Position numbers and translations under genes: made by a program. From Betaproteobacteria bacterium (lineage in GTDB: Bacteria > Pseudomonadota > Gammaproteobacteria > Burkholderiales > Usitatibacteraceae), in assembly GCA_016720855.1 (NCBI GenBank), contig JADKJU010000002.1, forward strand, positions 62,001 to 126,000: a stretch of DNA of 64,000 bases, read 5' to 3'. Position 1 is the stretch's first letter; each line of letters starts with the position of its first letter. Positions 50,889 through 59,563 of the stretch are shown in pieces. The notes beneath the pieces were generated by a model, which saw nothing but the letters and a program-made list of their open reading frames with translations, did not search any database and had not been told where the DNA came from.

Positions 50889-50988
50889 GGGGGACGGGGG
50901 GGGGGGGGGGCGGCCGGGGGGGGGGGCGGGGGGGGGGGGGGCGGGGGGGCGGGGGGCGGCGGGGGGGCGGGGGGGGGGGCGGGGGGGG
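50889..50988. other. 100-bp almost pure G tract inside the IS remnant
   Basis: A run of G interrupted only by scattered C and one A. It codes for nothing recognisable. It may be real slipped sequence in a dead element or a base-calling or assembly artefact; nothing like it occurs elsewhere in the window. Confidence 0.9.
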
Positions 50989-51112
50989 TTTGCGCGGCGT
51001 CCACGCGGCCGATGCCAACAGGCGACTGGCGACGGGCCGATCGCGCAAGTGCTGATCGCGGGGCGCACTTCCGACAGCCTTGCCGGTCTGGCCACACGGG
51101 GGGTGGGGTGTT

Positions 51113-51631
51113 TCCGGCCGGGCGTTCTTCGTCACCGGCCCGATCGAACATGGATGCCAGGCGCCTGTACCCGCCCCAACCGCAGCACCGGCGTGATCTG
51201 CGACCAAACCATCGCCCTCAACGGCTTCTATGCGAGAAAGACTACCCCGAGCAGTTGCGTCGCACCCTTCAAGTGCCCGAATCGGGCAAGACCCTGGTGT
51301 TCCTGACCAACAATACGACCCTGCCGGCATTGACGATCGCCGGCTCTCAAGAGCCGTTGGCAGGTCGGCTGTTCTTCAAGTGGATCAAGCAGCATCTGCG
51401 GATCAAGCGCTTTATGGCACCACGGAGAACGCCGTCAAGACACATCTGGACGGCCGATCCGTCTACGTGCTGGTGGCCACTGAAAAAGGAGTGCTCTCGA
51501 AGCCTCGCTCTACGCGACAGTTCTCTCGGTCACCGTATCGAAAAATGCCGCTGCAACAAGCCCTTGTCGACGATGCGCGACTCTTGACCAACCCCCTCAA
51601 CCCCAACCAACTGACTCTTCTCGGTTTTTAA
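51113..51631 (+). pseudogene. IS4-family transposase remnant, multiply frameshifted
   Basis: Pieces of one transposase appear in three frames: STGVICDQTIALNGFYARK, then DYPEQLRR and SGKTLVFLTNNTTLPALTIA, then KSRWQV, LFFKWIKQHLRIKRF, and finally YGTTENAVKTHLDGRSVYVLVA to the stop at 51629-51631. In the YREK-type motif (KSRWQVE-LFFKWIK) one base is missing at the codon of the catalytic glutamate, so the gene is dead. At least four shifts are needed to join the pieces. Confidence 0.85.
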
Positions 51632-51643
51632 CCGGACAGTAGT

Positions 51644-51654
51644 GGGTCTGTCCC
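51644..51654. repeat. 11-bp target-site duplication, right copy
   Basis: GGGTCTGTCCC, identical to 50782-50792; the following CTTTTT completes the interrupted palindrome. Confidence 0.85.
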
Positions 51655-51659
51655 CTTTT

Positions 51660-54143
51660 TCATGATTTCTGCGGGAGGTCCTGTGGCCGGCGTTTGGCTT
51701 CCTGGAGCTTCTCGATGGAAAGGTCCAGCCGCTGGGTGCGGGTGAGGTCGAGTTGCTGCGTCTTCTCCGCGCCCTGGGGTTGGGCACCGGAGAGGTCGAG
51801 CTGCTGCGTCTTCTCCGCGCCCTGGGGCTGCGGCGAGGGCGCCTCGGACTTCTTCGAGCCGTCCGGGTTGTAAAGACGCGGGTCGAAGGCGGGCAGCCGC
51901 TGGGTCTTGTCGCCGTCGGCGGCGCGCTCGTTGACCGTATCGTCGGGACCGCTGCGCGCGAGCGCAGCCAGCATGTCGCTGGAGATCATCGGGGCTTCCT
52001 GCGGCTTCGCGGGCGCAGCGGGCCGGGGTGCGACGGGCTTCGGCGGCTCCTCCTTCACGTGCGCCACCTCGCGGAATACCTCCTGCGCGCGGGCGGCTCG
52101 CCGGGAGATCGTGAGCGGCGCCTCGAAGACCGAGAGCCGGGTGGTTTCCATGAGCTCGGCAGGCATCATCGGCTCGGTCCGATCGGTCCCCGCCTGGGCC
52201 GGGGCCGCGGCCGAGGCCGCCTCGGTGCGCGAGACGCGCTGGAGCAGCCCCTCGATCATCTCGCGCTGCCTGGCGAGATCCGCCTCCACGCCCTTGAGGA
52301 CGGCAAGCTGCTCGTTGATGCCGGTGGATTTCTCGTTGATCTTCGACAGGTTGTCCAGCCGCGACTGCAGCAGCTGCTTGTGGTCCTTGATCTGGGTTTC
52401 CAGCGGCAGCGTCACCGCCTGCAGCCAGCGCTCGCTCTGGCCGCGCGAATCGTTGAACAGCGAGCGGGCCTGCGCGACGAGGGAGGCGTAGAACTTCTTC
52501 ACGAAGAAGCTCTTGTAGTTGGCCACGTTGACCGGGTCGCGGCTGAACTCGTCCGTTTCCGCGACGAGGAGCTTCAGCTTGGTCGCATGCAGCTCCAGGT
52601 CCAGCGAGGGAAGGTTCATCTTCTGGAAGCCGAACTTCTCGACGAAGGTGTTGTACACCCCTTGCATCAGCTTCTTGATGTCTTCGCTGGCGGCGAAGAC
52701 CCGCTCGAAGTCCGCACTCATGAGCTTGGCCAGCTCGCGCATGCCGCGCTGGAGCCCGACCGTGGTCCACGAATCGTCGAGAGCCTGCGCGCTCTTCGCG
52801 AGCATCATGTCCAGCTTCGCCGGGTTGAGCATGTCCATCAGCGCCGAGCGCTTGGCCGAGAAGGTCGAAAGGTTCACCTTGTACTCGGCCAGCGCCGCGT
52901 TGTAGGCGCCCTTCTCGGCGGCAATCTTCTGCCACAGCTTGGTGACCACCTCGCGGCTCTTGCCCACCAGGCCCTGCAACTCGGCCATCGACGCCACGTT
53001 GGCCTTCTGCCTGTTCGCGATGGAGGCGCGCGACGAAACCATCATCGCGCCGATCTCGTTCATCACCGCCTTGCACAGGATCTGCCGGCGCATCGGCACG
53101 ATCTGCTTCGCAAGGTAGTCTTCCAGGCTCTCGATGCCGCTCTTCCTCACCAGGCCCGCGTCTTCCCGGATCTTGCCCACCAGGGCCTTCTGCGCGGACA
53201 ACGGGAAGATGCGCGAGGCGTCCAGGGAGAGCGCCTTCGCGGTGGTCTCCACCATGCGCAGCACCGCGCGGTCGATCTCCACGGGCGTCTTCAGCTCGTC
53301 CCACATCAGGTCGATCTTGTTCAGCACCGCGATCTTCTGCGGCAAGCCCGGCCTCACGTAGCGGTCCCAGATCTCCAGGTCGCTCTTGGTGACGCCCGTG
53401 TCGATGGACAGGAGGAAGAGGATCGCGTGCGCGCTGGGCAGCGTCGACACGGTGAGCTCCGGCTCCATGCCCAGCGCATTGAGGCCCGGCGTGTCGAGGA
53501 TGGACAGCCCGTTGGAGAGCAGCGGGTGCGGGTAGTTGATCATGGCGTAGCGCCACGCCGGCACCTCGATCAGTTCCTCCTCGCCGGGCAGCTCGCCGTT
53601 CTCGTTCACCATGGGCGCCAGGCCGAGCATGCGCGCCTCGAGCGCATAGACCCGCTTCGTGTCGGCCAGCGCGGAAAGCGCCTTCTTCATCTCGGTCGCC
53701 GAGCCCGTGTTGAGCCGGATCTTGCTCCATTCCACGGGATTGTTCTTGAGCTGCGAGATCGATTCGTCGCGGTAGCGCGTCTCGACGGAGAGCAGCTTGA
53801 GGTAGGGCTCCTCGCCCGGATCGTGGAAGATCTCCGTCGGGCACATCGTGGTGCGGCCGACGTCCGAGGGCAGGAGCCGCTCCTTGAAGCTGGAGAAGAA
53901 GAGGGCGTTGATGAGTTCCGATTTCCCGCGTGAGTATTCCGCGAGGAACGCGAGCATGAGGCGACCCTTGTTCAGGTTCTCGAGCAGGTCGTAGAACCGG
54001 ATCGACTGCTGGACGTCGAGCTGCCCGTTGGCCTCCAGCCAGTCGTGGTACGCGGTGACCGAGCGCGTTAGATCCTCCCGCCAGCGGTTGTAGCGGGCGA
54101 TCTCGCCTTCGAATCGGGTGTCGACAGGAGAGACGGGGTTCAC
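51660..54143 (-). CDS. Dynamin-family large GTPase
   Basis: An 827-residue protein with an N-terminal dynamin-type GTPase domain: P-loop LAEYSRGKSELINALF, switch threonines in VGRTTMCPTEIF, G3 DTPGLN and G4 NKID. A long helical region follows, then from about residue 640 a low-complexity Ala/Pro-rich tail containing two copies of QPQGAEKTQQLDL and TRTQRLDLSIEKLQ. Bacterial dynamin-like proteins remodel membranes; the role here is unknown. I prefer the GTG at 54143 because residues encoded further upstream are unconserved Arg/Pro-rich sequence. It is convergent with rng. Confidence 0.82.
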   Translation of the reverse strand: MNPVSPVDTRFEGEIARYNRWREDLTRSVTAYHDWLEANGQLDVQQSIRFYDLLENLNKGRLMLAFLAEYSRGKSELINALFFSSFKERLLPSDVGRTTMCPTEIFHDPGEEPYLKLLSVETRYRDESISQLKNNPVEWSKIRLNTGSATEMKKALSALADTKRVYALEARMLGLAPMVNENGELPGEEELIEVPAWRYAMINYPHPLLSNGLSILDTPGLNALGMEPELTVSTLPSAHAILFLLSIDTGVTKSDLEIWDRYVRPGLPQKIAVLNKIDLMWDELKTPVEIDRAVLRMVETTAKALSLDASRIFPLSAQKALVGKIREDAGLVRKSGIESLEDYLAKQIVPMRRQILCKAVMNEIGAMMVSSRASIANRQKANVASMAELQGLVGKSREVVTKLWQKIAAEKGAYNAALAEYKVNLSTFSAKRSALMDMLNPAKLDMMLAKSAQALDDSWTTVGLQRGMRELAKLMSADFERVFAASEDIKKLMQGVYNTFVEKFGFQKMNLPSLDLELHATKLKLLVAETDEFSRDPVNVANYKSFFVKKFYASLVAQARSLFNDSRGQSERWLQAVTLPLETQIKDHKQLLQSRLDNLSKINEKSTGINEQLAVLKGVEADLARQREMIEGLLQRVSRTEAASAAAPAQAGTDRTEPMMPAELMETTRLSVFEAPLTISRRAARAQEVFREVAHVKEEPPKPVAPRPAAPAKPQEAPMISSDMLAALARSGPDDTVNERAADGDKTQRLPAFDPRLYNPDGSKKSEAPSPQPQGAEKTQQLDLSGAQPQGAEKTQQLDLTRTQRLDLSIEKLQEAKRRPQDLPQKS

Positions 54144-54249
54144 GGGCGCGCTCGGAATCTCGGGGCACCAGTGTAACCGAGACCCCGCGAAAAGCGGCGC
54201 CGGGGCGCCCGCCCGCCCCGGCCGGGGGCGCGTTCGCGAACACGCCCCC

Positions 54250-54278
54250 AAAAAAATGGCCGGACGCGAGGTCCGGCC
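54250..54278 (-). terminator. Intrinsic terminator for the 77-residue membrane protein gene
   Basis: On the minus strand GGCCGGAC-CTCGC-GTCCGGCC (54258-54278) is followed by A and seven T residues (54256-54250). It lies 72 bp after the stop at 54350 and before the dynamin-like gene. Confidence 0.75.
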
Positions 54279-54349
54279 GGCAAGGAGGAGGGGGATTCAT
54301 CCCCGGAGGCGCGACCGCCCTGATCGGGTCCGGTCCTTCGGCAGCGCCT

Positions 54350-54583
54350 TCAGGCGACGCGGCGGAAATCCGGGTCGTTGGCGGGCGTCTTCGGGCGGGC
54401 GGAGGCGGTCGCTTGCGGCACCGTGTTCGCGGCGCGGCGGGTCATCTCGAACGGCCCCGCGCTCGGAAGGAGCAGCGTGCCACGTTCGCCGCCGAGGGCA
54501 AGGAACAGGTTCATGCCGGCGAGCATGAGGATCGGGGAGGCGATGGCGAAGAGTTGCGCGTAGTTTTCGATGAAGAGGTTCAT
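54350..54583 (-). CDS. Small membrane protein, hypothetical (77 aa)
   Basis: MNLFIENYAQLFAIASPILML starts a protein with one clear membrane helix (about residues 9-31) and a hydrophilic C-terminal half ending NDPDFRRVA. AGGAGA lies seven bases before the ATG at 54583. A terminator follows at 54250-54278. No family recognised. Own ribosome site and terminator support a real gene. Confidence 0.6.
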   Translation of the reverse strand: MNLFIENYAQLFAIASPILMLAGMNLFLALGGERGTLLLPSAGPFEMTRRAANTVPQATASARPKTPANDPDFRRVA

Positions 54584-54761
54584 GGTCGGTCTCCTGGCTG
54601 TTCGGTTTTGGGTCGGTGTCCCGCCCCCGGATCGGGGCGGCGCTTCTTTTCGTCCTGCGTTGGATCGCAATCTAGGTTCCCGGCTTCTTGCTCGCCAGCC
54701 TCATGCGACGAACGGGCGAAATCCGGGGTCGAAACGCTTTCCGGCGAGGGGTTTCGGGGTC

Positions 54762-54935
54762 CTACTCCCCACCCGGACTGCGGCCGAATACCACCTCGGC
54801 CAGCGTCCGGCCGCTGCGGTCCACCACCCGGACGCGGCCTACCCGGCGCTCAACCAGCCAGGCGGCCAGGGCCAGAAGCCCGGCCAACGGGAGCGCCACC
54901 AGGAGAAGGCTGATCGCGAATCGTGACAAGTCCAT
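54762..54935 (-). CDS. Small membrane protein, hypothetical (57 aa)
   Basis: Starts MDLSRFAISLLLVALPLAGL with one strong membrane helix (residues 6-28), then a basic segment ERRVGRVRVVDRSGRTLAEVVFG that looks like a short beta hairpin. GAGGAAA lies just before the ATG at 54935. It is below usual length cut-offs. No family recognised. It precedes the 77-residue gene on the same strand. Confidence 0.5.
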   Translation of the reverse strand: MDLSRFAISLLLVALPLAGLLALAAWLVERRVGRVRVVDRSGRTLAEVVFGRSPGGE

Positions 54936-55134
54936 GTTGTTTCCTCTACCTGCGCTTGCGGCCCCCCGGGCAGACCCCTGCCGGATTCGGGCGGCGCGAC
55001 ATTTCGTTTCGCGCTGGTTCCCACATTACGCATCCCCCGCCCGGGAATCGGCGGAGGAATGCGCCGGTTACGGATGCAATAGACGACGCCGGATTGTGCG
55101 AAAACGCACACCCGGGCGCGATGCAGGACGGGGG

Positions 55135-55719
55135 CTAGGAGGCGAAGCGGCCGATCATGTGCAGGGACTCGGCCTCGAGCCAGGAGACCGGCAGCATGAG
55201 GACGAGCTGGCAGCCGATGAGGACGAGCACCGGCGTGATGTCCACGCCGCCAATGGGGGGAATCGCCTTCTGGAAGGGCTTGAGGAAGGGGCGGGTGAGG
55301 GCTTCGAAGAACGGCGCCACGGGGTGGTAGGGGTTGACCCAGGAGAGCAGCGCCTGGAGAAGCACCGCCCCCATGATGATGTAGATGGTGAGGCGCAGAA
55401 GTTTCACCAGCGCCAGGAAAATGAGCGCCGAGAACACCGCCCCGCTCACGAGCTCCACGCCCTGAAGGAGCGACAGGATCGCCAGGAGCACCAACTCCGC
55501 CCCCCATGCGACCGCGAGCGAAGCCAGGTCGAGGCCCCAGAGCCCCGGCAGCAGGCGGCGCAGCGGCTTCACCGCGAAGTCCGTGAGCGCCATGGTGAAC
55601 TGCGCGAGAGGGTTGCGGGCCGGCGCGCGCAGCGCCTGCATCCAGAAGCGCACGAGCGCCGACAGGATGAAGAGGTCGAAGATCGACTCGACGACGAAGG
55701 CGATGGCCTGGATGAGCAT
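55135..55719 (-). CDS. YggT family membrane protein
   Basis: A 194-residue protein with two YggT domains, each with hydrophobic pairs (VESIFDLFILSALVRFWMQALRAPARNPLAQFTMALTDFAVKPLRRLLP and the second ending ALLSWVNPYHPVAPFFEALTRPFLKPFQKAIPPIGGVDITPVLVLI). Linked to osmotic or envelope functions, mechanism unknown. It starts two bases after proC, in the common yggS-proC-yggT order. Confidence 0.93.
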   Translation of the reverse strand: MLIQAIAFVVESIFDLFILSALVRFWMQALRAPARNPLAQFTMALTDFAVKPLRRLLPGLWGLDLASLAVAWGAELVLLAILSLLQGVELVSGAVFSALIFLALVKLLRLTIYIIMGAVLLQALLSWVNPYHPVAPFFEALTRPFLKPFQKAIPPIGGVDITPVLVLIGCQLVLMLPVSWLEAESLHMIGRFAS

Positions 55720-55721
55720 GG

Positions 55722-56534
55722 TCAGTCGCGCCCGAATTGCTCGCCCAGCTCCTTCGAGCGGGCGCAGGCGGCCTTCACCGCCTCGACAAAGCGCGCCTTC
55801 AAGGCCGCGCCCTCCATTTCACCGAGGGCCCGTTCGGTCGTGCCGCCCTTCGAGGTGACCTGCGCGCGAAGCACCGCCGGATCCTCGCCGCGCTCCTTCG
55901 CGAGCTTCGCAGCGCCGGCGAACGTGCCGAGCGCGAGCGCGCGGGCCGCCTCGGGGGCGAGGCCAAGTTCGCGGCCCGCCTGTTCAAGCGCTTCGACGAA
56001 ATAGAAGACGTAGGCCGGCCCGCTGCCGGAGACGGCGGTCACCGCATCGAGATCCCCTTCCCGCGGCAGCCACACCGTTTCGCCGACCGCGCCCATGAGT
56101 CTTTCCGCGCAGCCGCGCCCTTGGGCATCGACTGCGTCGGGCGCGTACAGGCCCGTGACGCCGGCGTGCACCAGGGCGGGCGTATTGGGCATGGCGCGCA
56201 CGATCGCGGCGTGCCCGCCCAGCCAGCGCGACAGGTCCGCGATGCGGATGCCCGCGGCAATGGTGACGACTAGCGTGGCGGGCGCAAGCGGCAGGAGCGG
56301 CTTCACGGCCTCGCGCATGTGCTGCGGCTTCACCGCGAGCACCAGGGCGTCCGCCACGGGAAGGTCCGTGCCGGCCGACTCCCGTACGGTCACGGCGAAG
56401 CGCGAGGCCAGCGCCTGTCGCGCGAGGGCGCCCGGGTCGATCACCGTGATGTCGGAGGGGGGAAACCCCCGCCCCACGAGACCGCCGATGATGGCCGCCC
56501 CCATGTTGCCTCCTCCGAGAAAGGTCACCTTCAT
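55722..56534 (-). CDS. proC: Pyrroline-5-carboxylate reductase
   Basis: A 270-residue reductase for the last step of proline synthesis. The NADPH-binding start is MKVTFLGGGNMGAAIIGGLVGRG; VLAVKPQHMREAV, VRAMPNTPALVHAGVTGLY and AVSGSGPAYVFYFVEAL complete the signature. It is coupled to yggS by an ATGA overlap. Confidence 0.95.
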   Translation of the reverse strand: MKVTFLGGGNMGAAIIGGLVGRGFPPSDITVIDPGALARQALASRFAVTVRESAGTDLPVADALVLAVKPQHMREAVKPLLPLAPATLVVTIAAGIRIADLSRWLGGHAAIVRAMPNTPALVHAGVTGLYAPDAVDAQGRGCAERLMGAVGETVWLPREGDLDAVTAVSGSGPAYVFYFVEALEQAGRELGLAPEAARALALGTFAGAAKLAKERGEDPAVLRAQVTSKGGTTERALGEMEGAALKARFVEAVKAACARSKELGEQFGRD

Positions 56535-57229
56535 GGCCTGTCCCCCGCGGGACGCGGTTCGCGCGCCCCGAAGATGGCCGTTCCGATTCGCAGCATCGTT
56601 GCGCCCTCCGCGAGCGCGGCCCGCCAGTCCTGCGTCATGCCCATGGAAAGCGTGTCGCAGGCAATGCCGGCGGCACGGATCGCCTCGAGCTCGCGGCGCA
56701 GCATGGCGAACTCCCGCCTTGCCGTCGCCTCGCTGCCCGACGGGCTCGCCATGCCCATGAGCCCGCGAAACCCGAGTCCCGGAAGCGTGGCGACATGCCT
56801 GGCGAGGGTCAGCGCCTCGCCGGGCTTCACGCCGGCCTTGGTCGCCTCCTCGCTGATGTTCACCTCCACGCACACCTGGAGCGGCGGCCTGCCCTGCGGG
56901 CGGTGGCGCGACAGGAGGTCCGCCATCTTCTCGCGGTCCACTCCGTGCACCCAGTCGAAGTTCTCCGCGACGTCCCTTGCCTTGTTGCCCTGAAGGGCGC
57001 CGATGTAATGCCAGGTCGCACCCAGGTCCGCCAGCTCGCGGATCTTCCCGACCGCCTCCTGCACGTAGTTCTCCCCGAAATCGCGCTGGCCGGCGGCGTG
57101 CGCCTGCCTCACCATGCCGGACGGGTGCGTCTTCGAAACCGCCACCAGCGTGACGGCACGGCTATCCCCTTGTAACGCTTCGGAAATGCGCCGTTTCAGT
57201 TCTTGCAGGTTTTCCGCGATTGGAGACAT
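56531..57229 (-). CDS. yggS: YggS family pyridoxal-phosphate homeostasis protein
   Basis: A 232-residue PLP-binding protein of the alanine-racemase-like barrel. The PLP lysine is in VTLVAVSKTHP; RDFGENYVQEAVGKI and WHYIGALQGNKARDVAENFDWVHGVD, then SMGMTQDWRAALAEGATMLRIGTAIFG are diagnostic. It buffers free PLP. It is divergent from pilT with 87 bp between the starts, the standard arrangement. Confidence 0.93.
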   Translation of the reverse strand: MSPIAENLQELKRRISEALQGDSRAVTLVAVSKTHPSGMVRQAHAAGQRDFGENYVQEAVGKIRELADLGATWHYIGALQGNKARDVAENFDWVHGVDREKMADLLSRHRPQGRPPLQVCVEVNISEEATKAGVKPGEALTLARHVATLPGLGFRGLMGMASPSGSEATARREFAMLRRELEAIRAAGIACDTLSMGMTQDWRAALAEGATMLRIGTAIFGAREPRPAGDRP

Positions 57230-57316
57230 AATCGACTCGCTTTCGAGGCGCATTCTACTCTGGCTGAAAGCTGCCCCTTCCCTGCGCCGCCCCCTTCCAC
57301 AGCCCCGAGAACATAG

Positions 57317-58360
57317 ATGGATATCGCCGAACTCCTCGCTTTTTCCGTCAAGAACAAGGCTTCCGACCTGCACCTGTCCGCGGGATTGCCCCCGATGATC
57401 CGCGTGCACGGGGACGTGCGCCGCATCAACGTGCCGGCGCTCGAGCACAAGGACGTGCACGGGATGGTCTACGACATCATGAACGACTCGCAGCGAAAGG
57501 TGTACGAGGAAACGCTGGAGGTGGACTTCTCCTTCGAGATCCCGAACCTCGCGCGCTTCCGTGTGAACGCCTTCAACCAGCAGCGCGGCGCGGGCGCGGT
57601 CTTCCGGACGATTCCCTCCAAGGTGCTCACGCTCGAGGAGCTGCACTGCCCGAAGATCTTCGCGGAGATCGCGAAGTACCCGCGCGGCCTGGTGCTGGTG
57701 ACCGGCCCCACGGGCTCGGGCAAATCGACGACGCTGGCGGCGATGGTCAACGACGTGAACGAGAACGAGTACGGCCACATCCTCACGGTGGAGGATCCGA
57801 TCGAGTTCGTGCACGAGGCGAAGAAGTGCCTCATCAACCAGCGCGAAGTGGGGCCGCACACGCTCTCCTTCGCCAACGCGCTCAGGAGCGCGCTTCGCGA
57901 GGATCCGGACATCATCCTCGTGGGCGAGATGCGCGACCTGGAGACCATCCGCCTGGCCATGACCGCGGCCGAGACGGGCCACCTCGTGTTCGGCACGCTG
58001 CACACCTCCTCGGCCGCGAAGACCGTGGACCGCATCATCGACGTGTTCCCGGCGGCGGAAAAGGAAATGATCCGCGCCATGCTCTCGGAATCGCTCCGCG
58101 CGGTGATCTCGCAGACGCTGTGCAAGACCAAAGACGGCACCGGCCGCGTCGCGGCGCACGAGATCATGATCGGCACGCCCGCGATCCGCAACCTCATCCG
58201 CGAGGCGAAGGTCGCGCAGATGTATTCCGCCATCCAGACAGGCCAGGCGATCGGCATGCAGACGCTGGACCAGAACCTGCAGGACCTCGTGAAGCGCAAC
58301 ATGGTTTCGATCCCCGAGGCGCGCCTGAAGGCTTCCAACAAGGACGCATTCATCGGCTAG
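57317..58360 (+). CDS. pilT: Type IV pilus retraction ATPase PilT
   Basis: A 347-residue hexameric ATPase driving pilus retraction. Walker A is GPTGSGKS (130-137); the Asp box, Walker B ILVGEMRDLETI and HLVFGTLHTSSAAKTVDRIID follow. The start MDIAELLAFSVKNKASDLHLSAG and AIRNLIREAKVAQMYSAIQTG near the end are PilT-specific. pilU follows after 18 bp. Confidence 0.96.
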   Translation: MDIAELLAFSVKNKASDLHLSAGLPPMIRVHGDVRRINVPALEHKDVHGMVYDIMNDSQRKVYEETLEVDFSFEIPNLARFRVNAFNQQRGAGAVFRTIPSKVLTLEELHCPKIFAEIAKYPRGLVLVTGPTGSGKSTTLAAMVNDVNENEYGHILTVEDPIEFVHEAKKCLINQREVGPHTLSFANALRSALREDPDIILVGEMRDLETIRLAMTAAETGHLVFGTLHTSSAAKTVDRIIDVFPAAEKEMIRAMLSESLRAVISQTLCKTKDGTGRVAAHEIMIGTPAIRNLIREAKVAQMYSAIQTGQAIGMQTLDQNLQDLVKRNMVSIPEARLKASNKDAFIG

Positions 58361-58378
58361 ACCAGGCCGGGAGACGCC

Positions 58379-59518
58379 ATGGAACGCGAACAATCTCTGA
58401 AATTCATGCACGACCTGCTGCGCGCCCTCGTCGCGCGCAAGGGCTCCGACCTCTTCATCACGGCGGGCTTCCCCCCCGCGATGAAGGTGGATGGCAAGGT
58501 GACGCCGGTTTCCCAGCAGAGCCTGTCGCCGATCCACACGCAGGAGCTCGCCCGATCGATCATGACGGACAAGCAGGCGGCCGAGTTCGAGGCGACCAGC
58601 GAGTGCAACTTCGCCATCAGCCCGTCGGGCATCGGGCGCTTCCGCGTGAACGCCTTCGTGCAGCAGGGCCGCGCGGGGCTGGTGCTGCGCACGATCACGA
58701 CGACGATCCCGAAGTTCGACGACCTGGGCCTGCCCGCCGTCCTGAAGGACGTGGCGATGACCAAGCGCGGCCTCGTGATCTTCGTGGGCGGCACGGGCTC
58801 GGGGAAATCGACCTCCCTCGCCGCGATGGTCGGGCACCGCAACGAGAACAGCTACGGCCACATCATCACGATCGAGGACCCGGTCGAATACGTGCACGAG
58901 CACAGGAACTGCATCATCACGCAGCGTGAGGTCGGGGTCGATACCGACAGCTGGTTCGCGGCCCTGAAGAACACGCTGCGCCAGGCCCCCGACGTGATCC
59001 TCATCGGCGAGGTGCGCGAGCGCGAGACGATGGAATACGGCATCGCCTTCGCGGAAACGGGGCACCTGTGCATGACGACGCTGCACGCGAACTCCACCAA
59101 CCAGGCGCTCGACCGCATCATCAACTTCTTCCCGGAGGAGCGGCGCGCGCAGCTGCTGATGGACCTGTCGCTGAACCTGAAGGCCATCATCTCGCAGCGT
59201 CTCATCCCGAAGAAGGGCGAGAAGGGGCGCGTGGCCGCCATCGAGATCATGCTGAACTCCCCGCTCATGTCGGACCTGATCTTCAAGGGCGAGGTGCACG
59301 AGATGAAGGCGCTCATGAGCCGCTCTCGCGAGCTGGGCATGCAGACCTACGACCAGGCGCTCTTCGACCTCTTCGAGCAGGATCTCATCACCTACGAGGA
59401 CGCGTTGCGAAACGCCGACTCGGTGAACGACCTGCGCCTGAAGATCAAGCTCGAGAGCAAGAACGCGAAGAACCGCGACCTGGGCTCAGGCCTCGACCAC
59501 CTCGAGATCGTCAAGTGA
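58379..59518 (+). CDS. pilU: Type IV pilus ATPase PilU
   Basis: A 379-residue PilT paralogue. Walker A is GGTGSGKS (137-144), Walker B LIGEVRERETM, and the C-terminal region (IEIMLNSPLMSDLIFKGEVHEMKALMSRSRELGMQTYDQALFDLFEQDLITYEDALRNADS) is typical of PilU. It assists PilT. Convergent with the hybrid kinase gene. Confidence 0.95.
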   Translation: MEREQSLKFMHDLLRALVARKGSDLFITAGFPPAMKVDGKVTPVSQQSLSPIHTQELARSIMTDKQAAEFEATSECNFAISPSGIGRFRVNAFVQQGRAGLVLRTITTTIPKFDDLGLPAVLKDVAMTKRGLVIFVGGTGSGKSTSLAAMVGHRNENSYGHIITIEDPVEYVHEHRNCIITQREVGVDTDSWFAALKNTLRQAPDVILIGEVRERETMEYGIAFAETGHLCMTTLHANSTNQALDRIINFFPEERRAQLLMDLSLNLKAIISQRLIPKKGEKGRVAAIEIMLNSPLMSDLIFKGEVHEMKALMSRSRELGMQTYDQALFDLFEQDLITYEDALRNADSVNDLRLKIKLESKNAKNRDLGSGLDHLEIVK

Positions 59519-59563
59519 CTTCTCCCCTCCAGCCTCGGGAGTAGGGCTGGCGGCGAGGTCCCG

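Larger units (their letters stand above)
50793..51643 (+). mobile_element. Decayed IS4-family insertion sequence
   Basis: The 851-bp element is bounded by 16-bp perfect terminal inverted repeats, ACTACTGTCCGGTTAA at 50793-50808 and its complement at 51628-51643. It is flanked by an 11-bp direct duplication of the target. The inside carries only the C-terminal part of an IS4-type transposase, with several frameshifts, and a 100-bp G-rich tract. Intact relatives with this kind of transposase are clearly longer, so the 5' part of the gene has been lost. Confidence 0.88.

Noticed and set aside
50829..51587. A 252-codon plus-strand gene through the IS remnant
   Set aside because: Its first third is poly-glycine from the G tract and its transposase-like part is only one of three frames of a broken gene.
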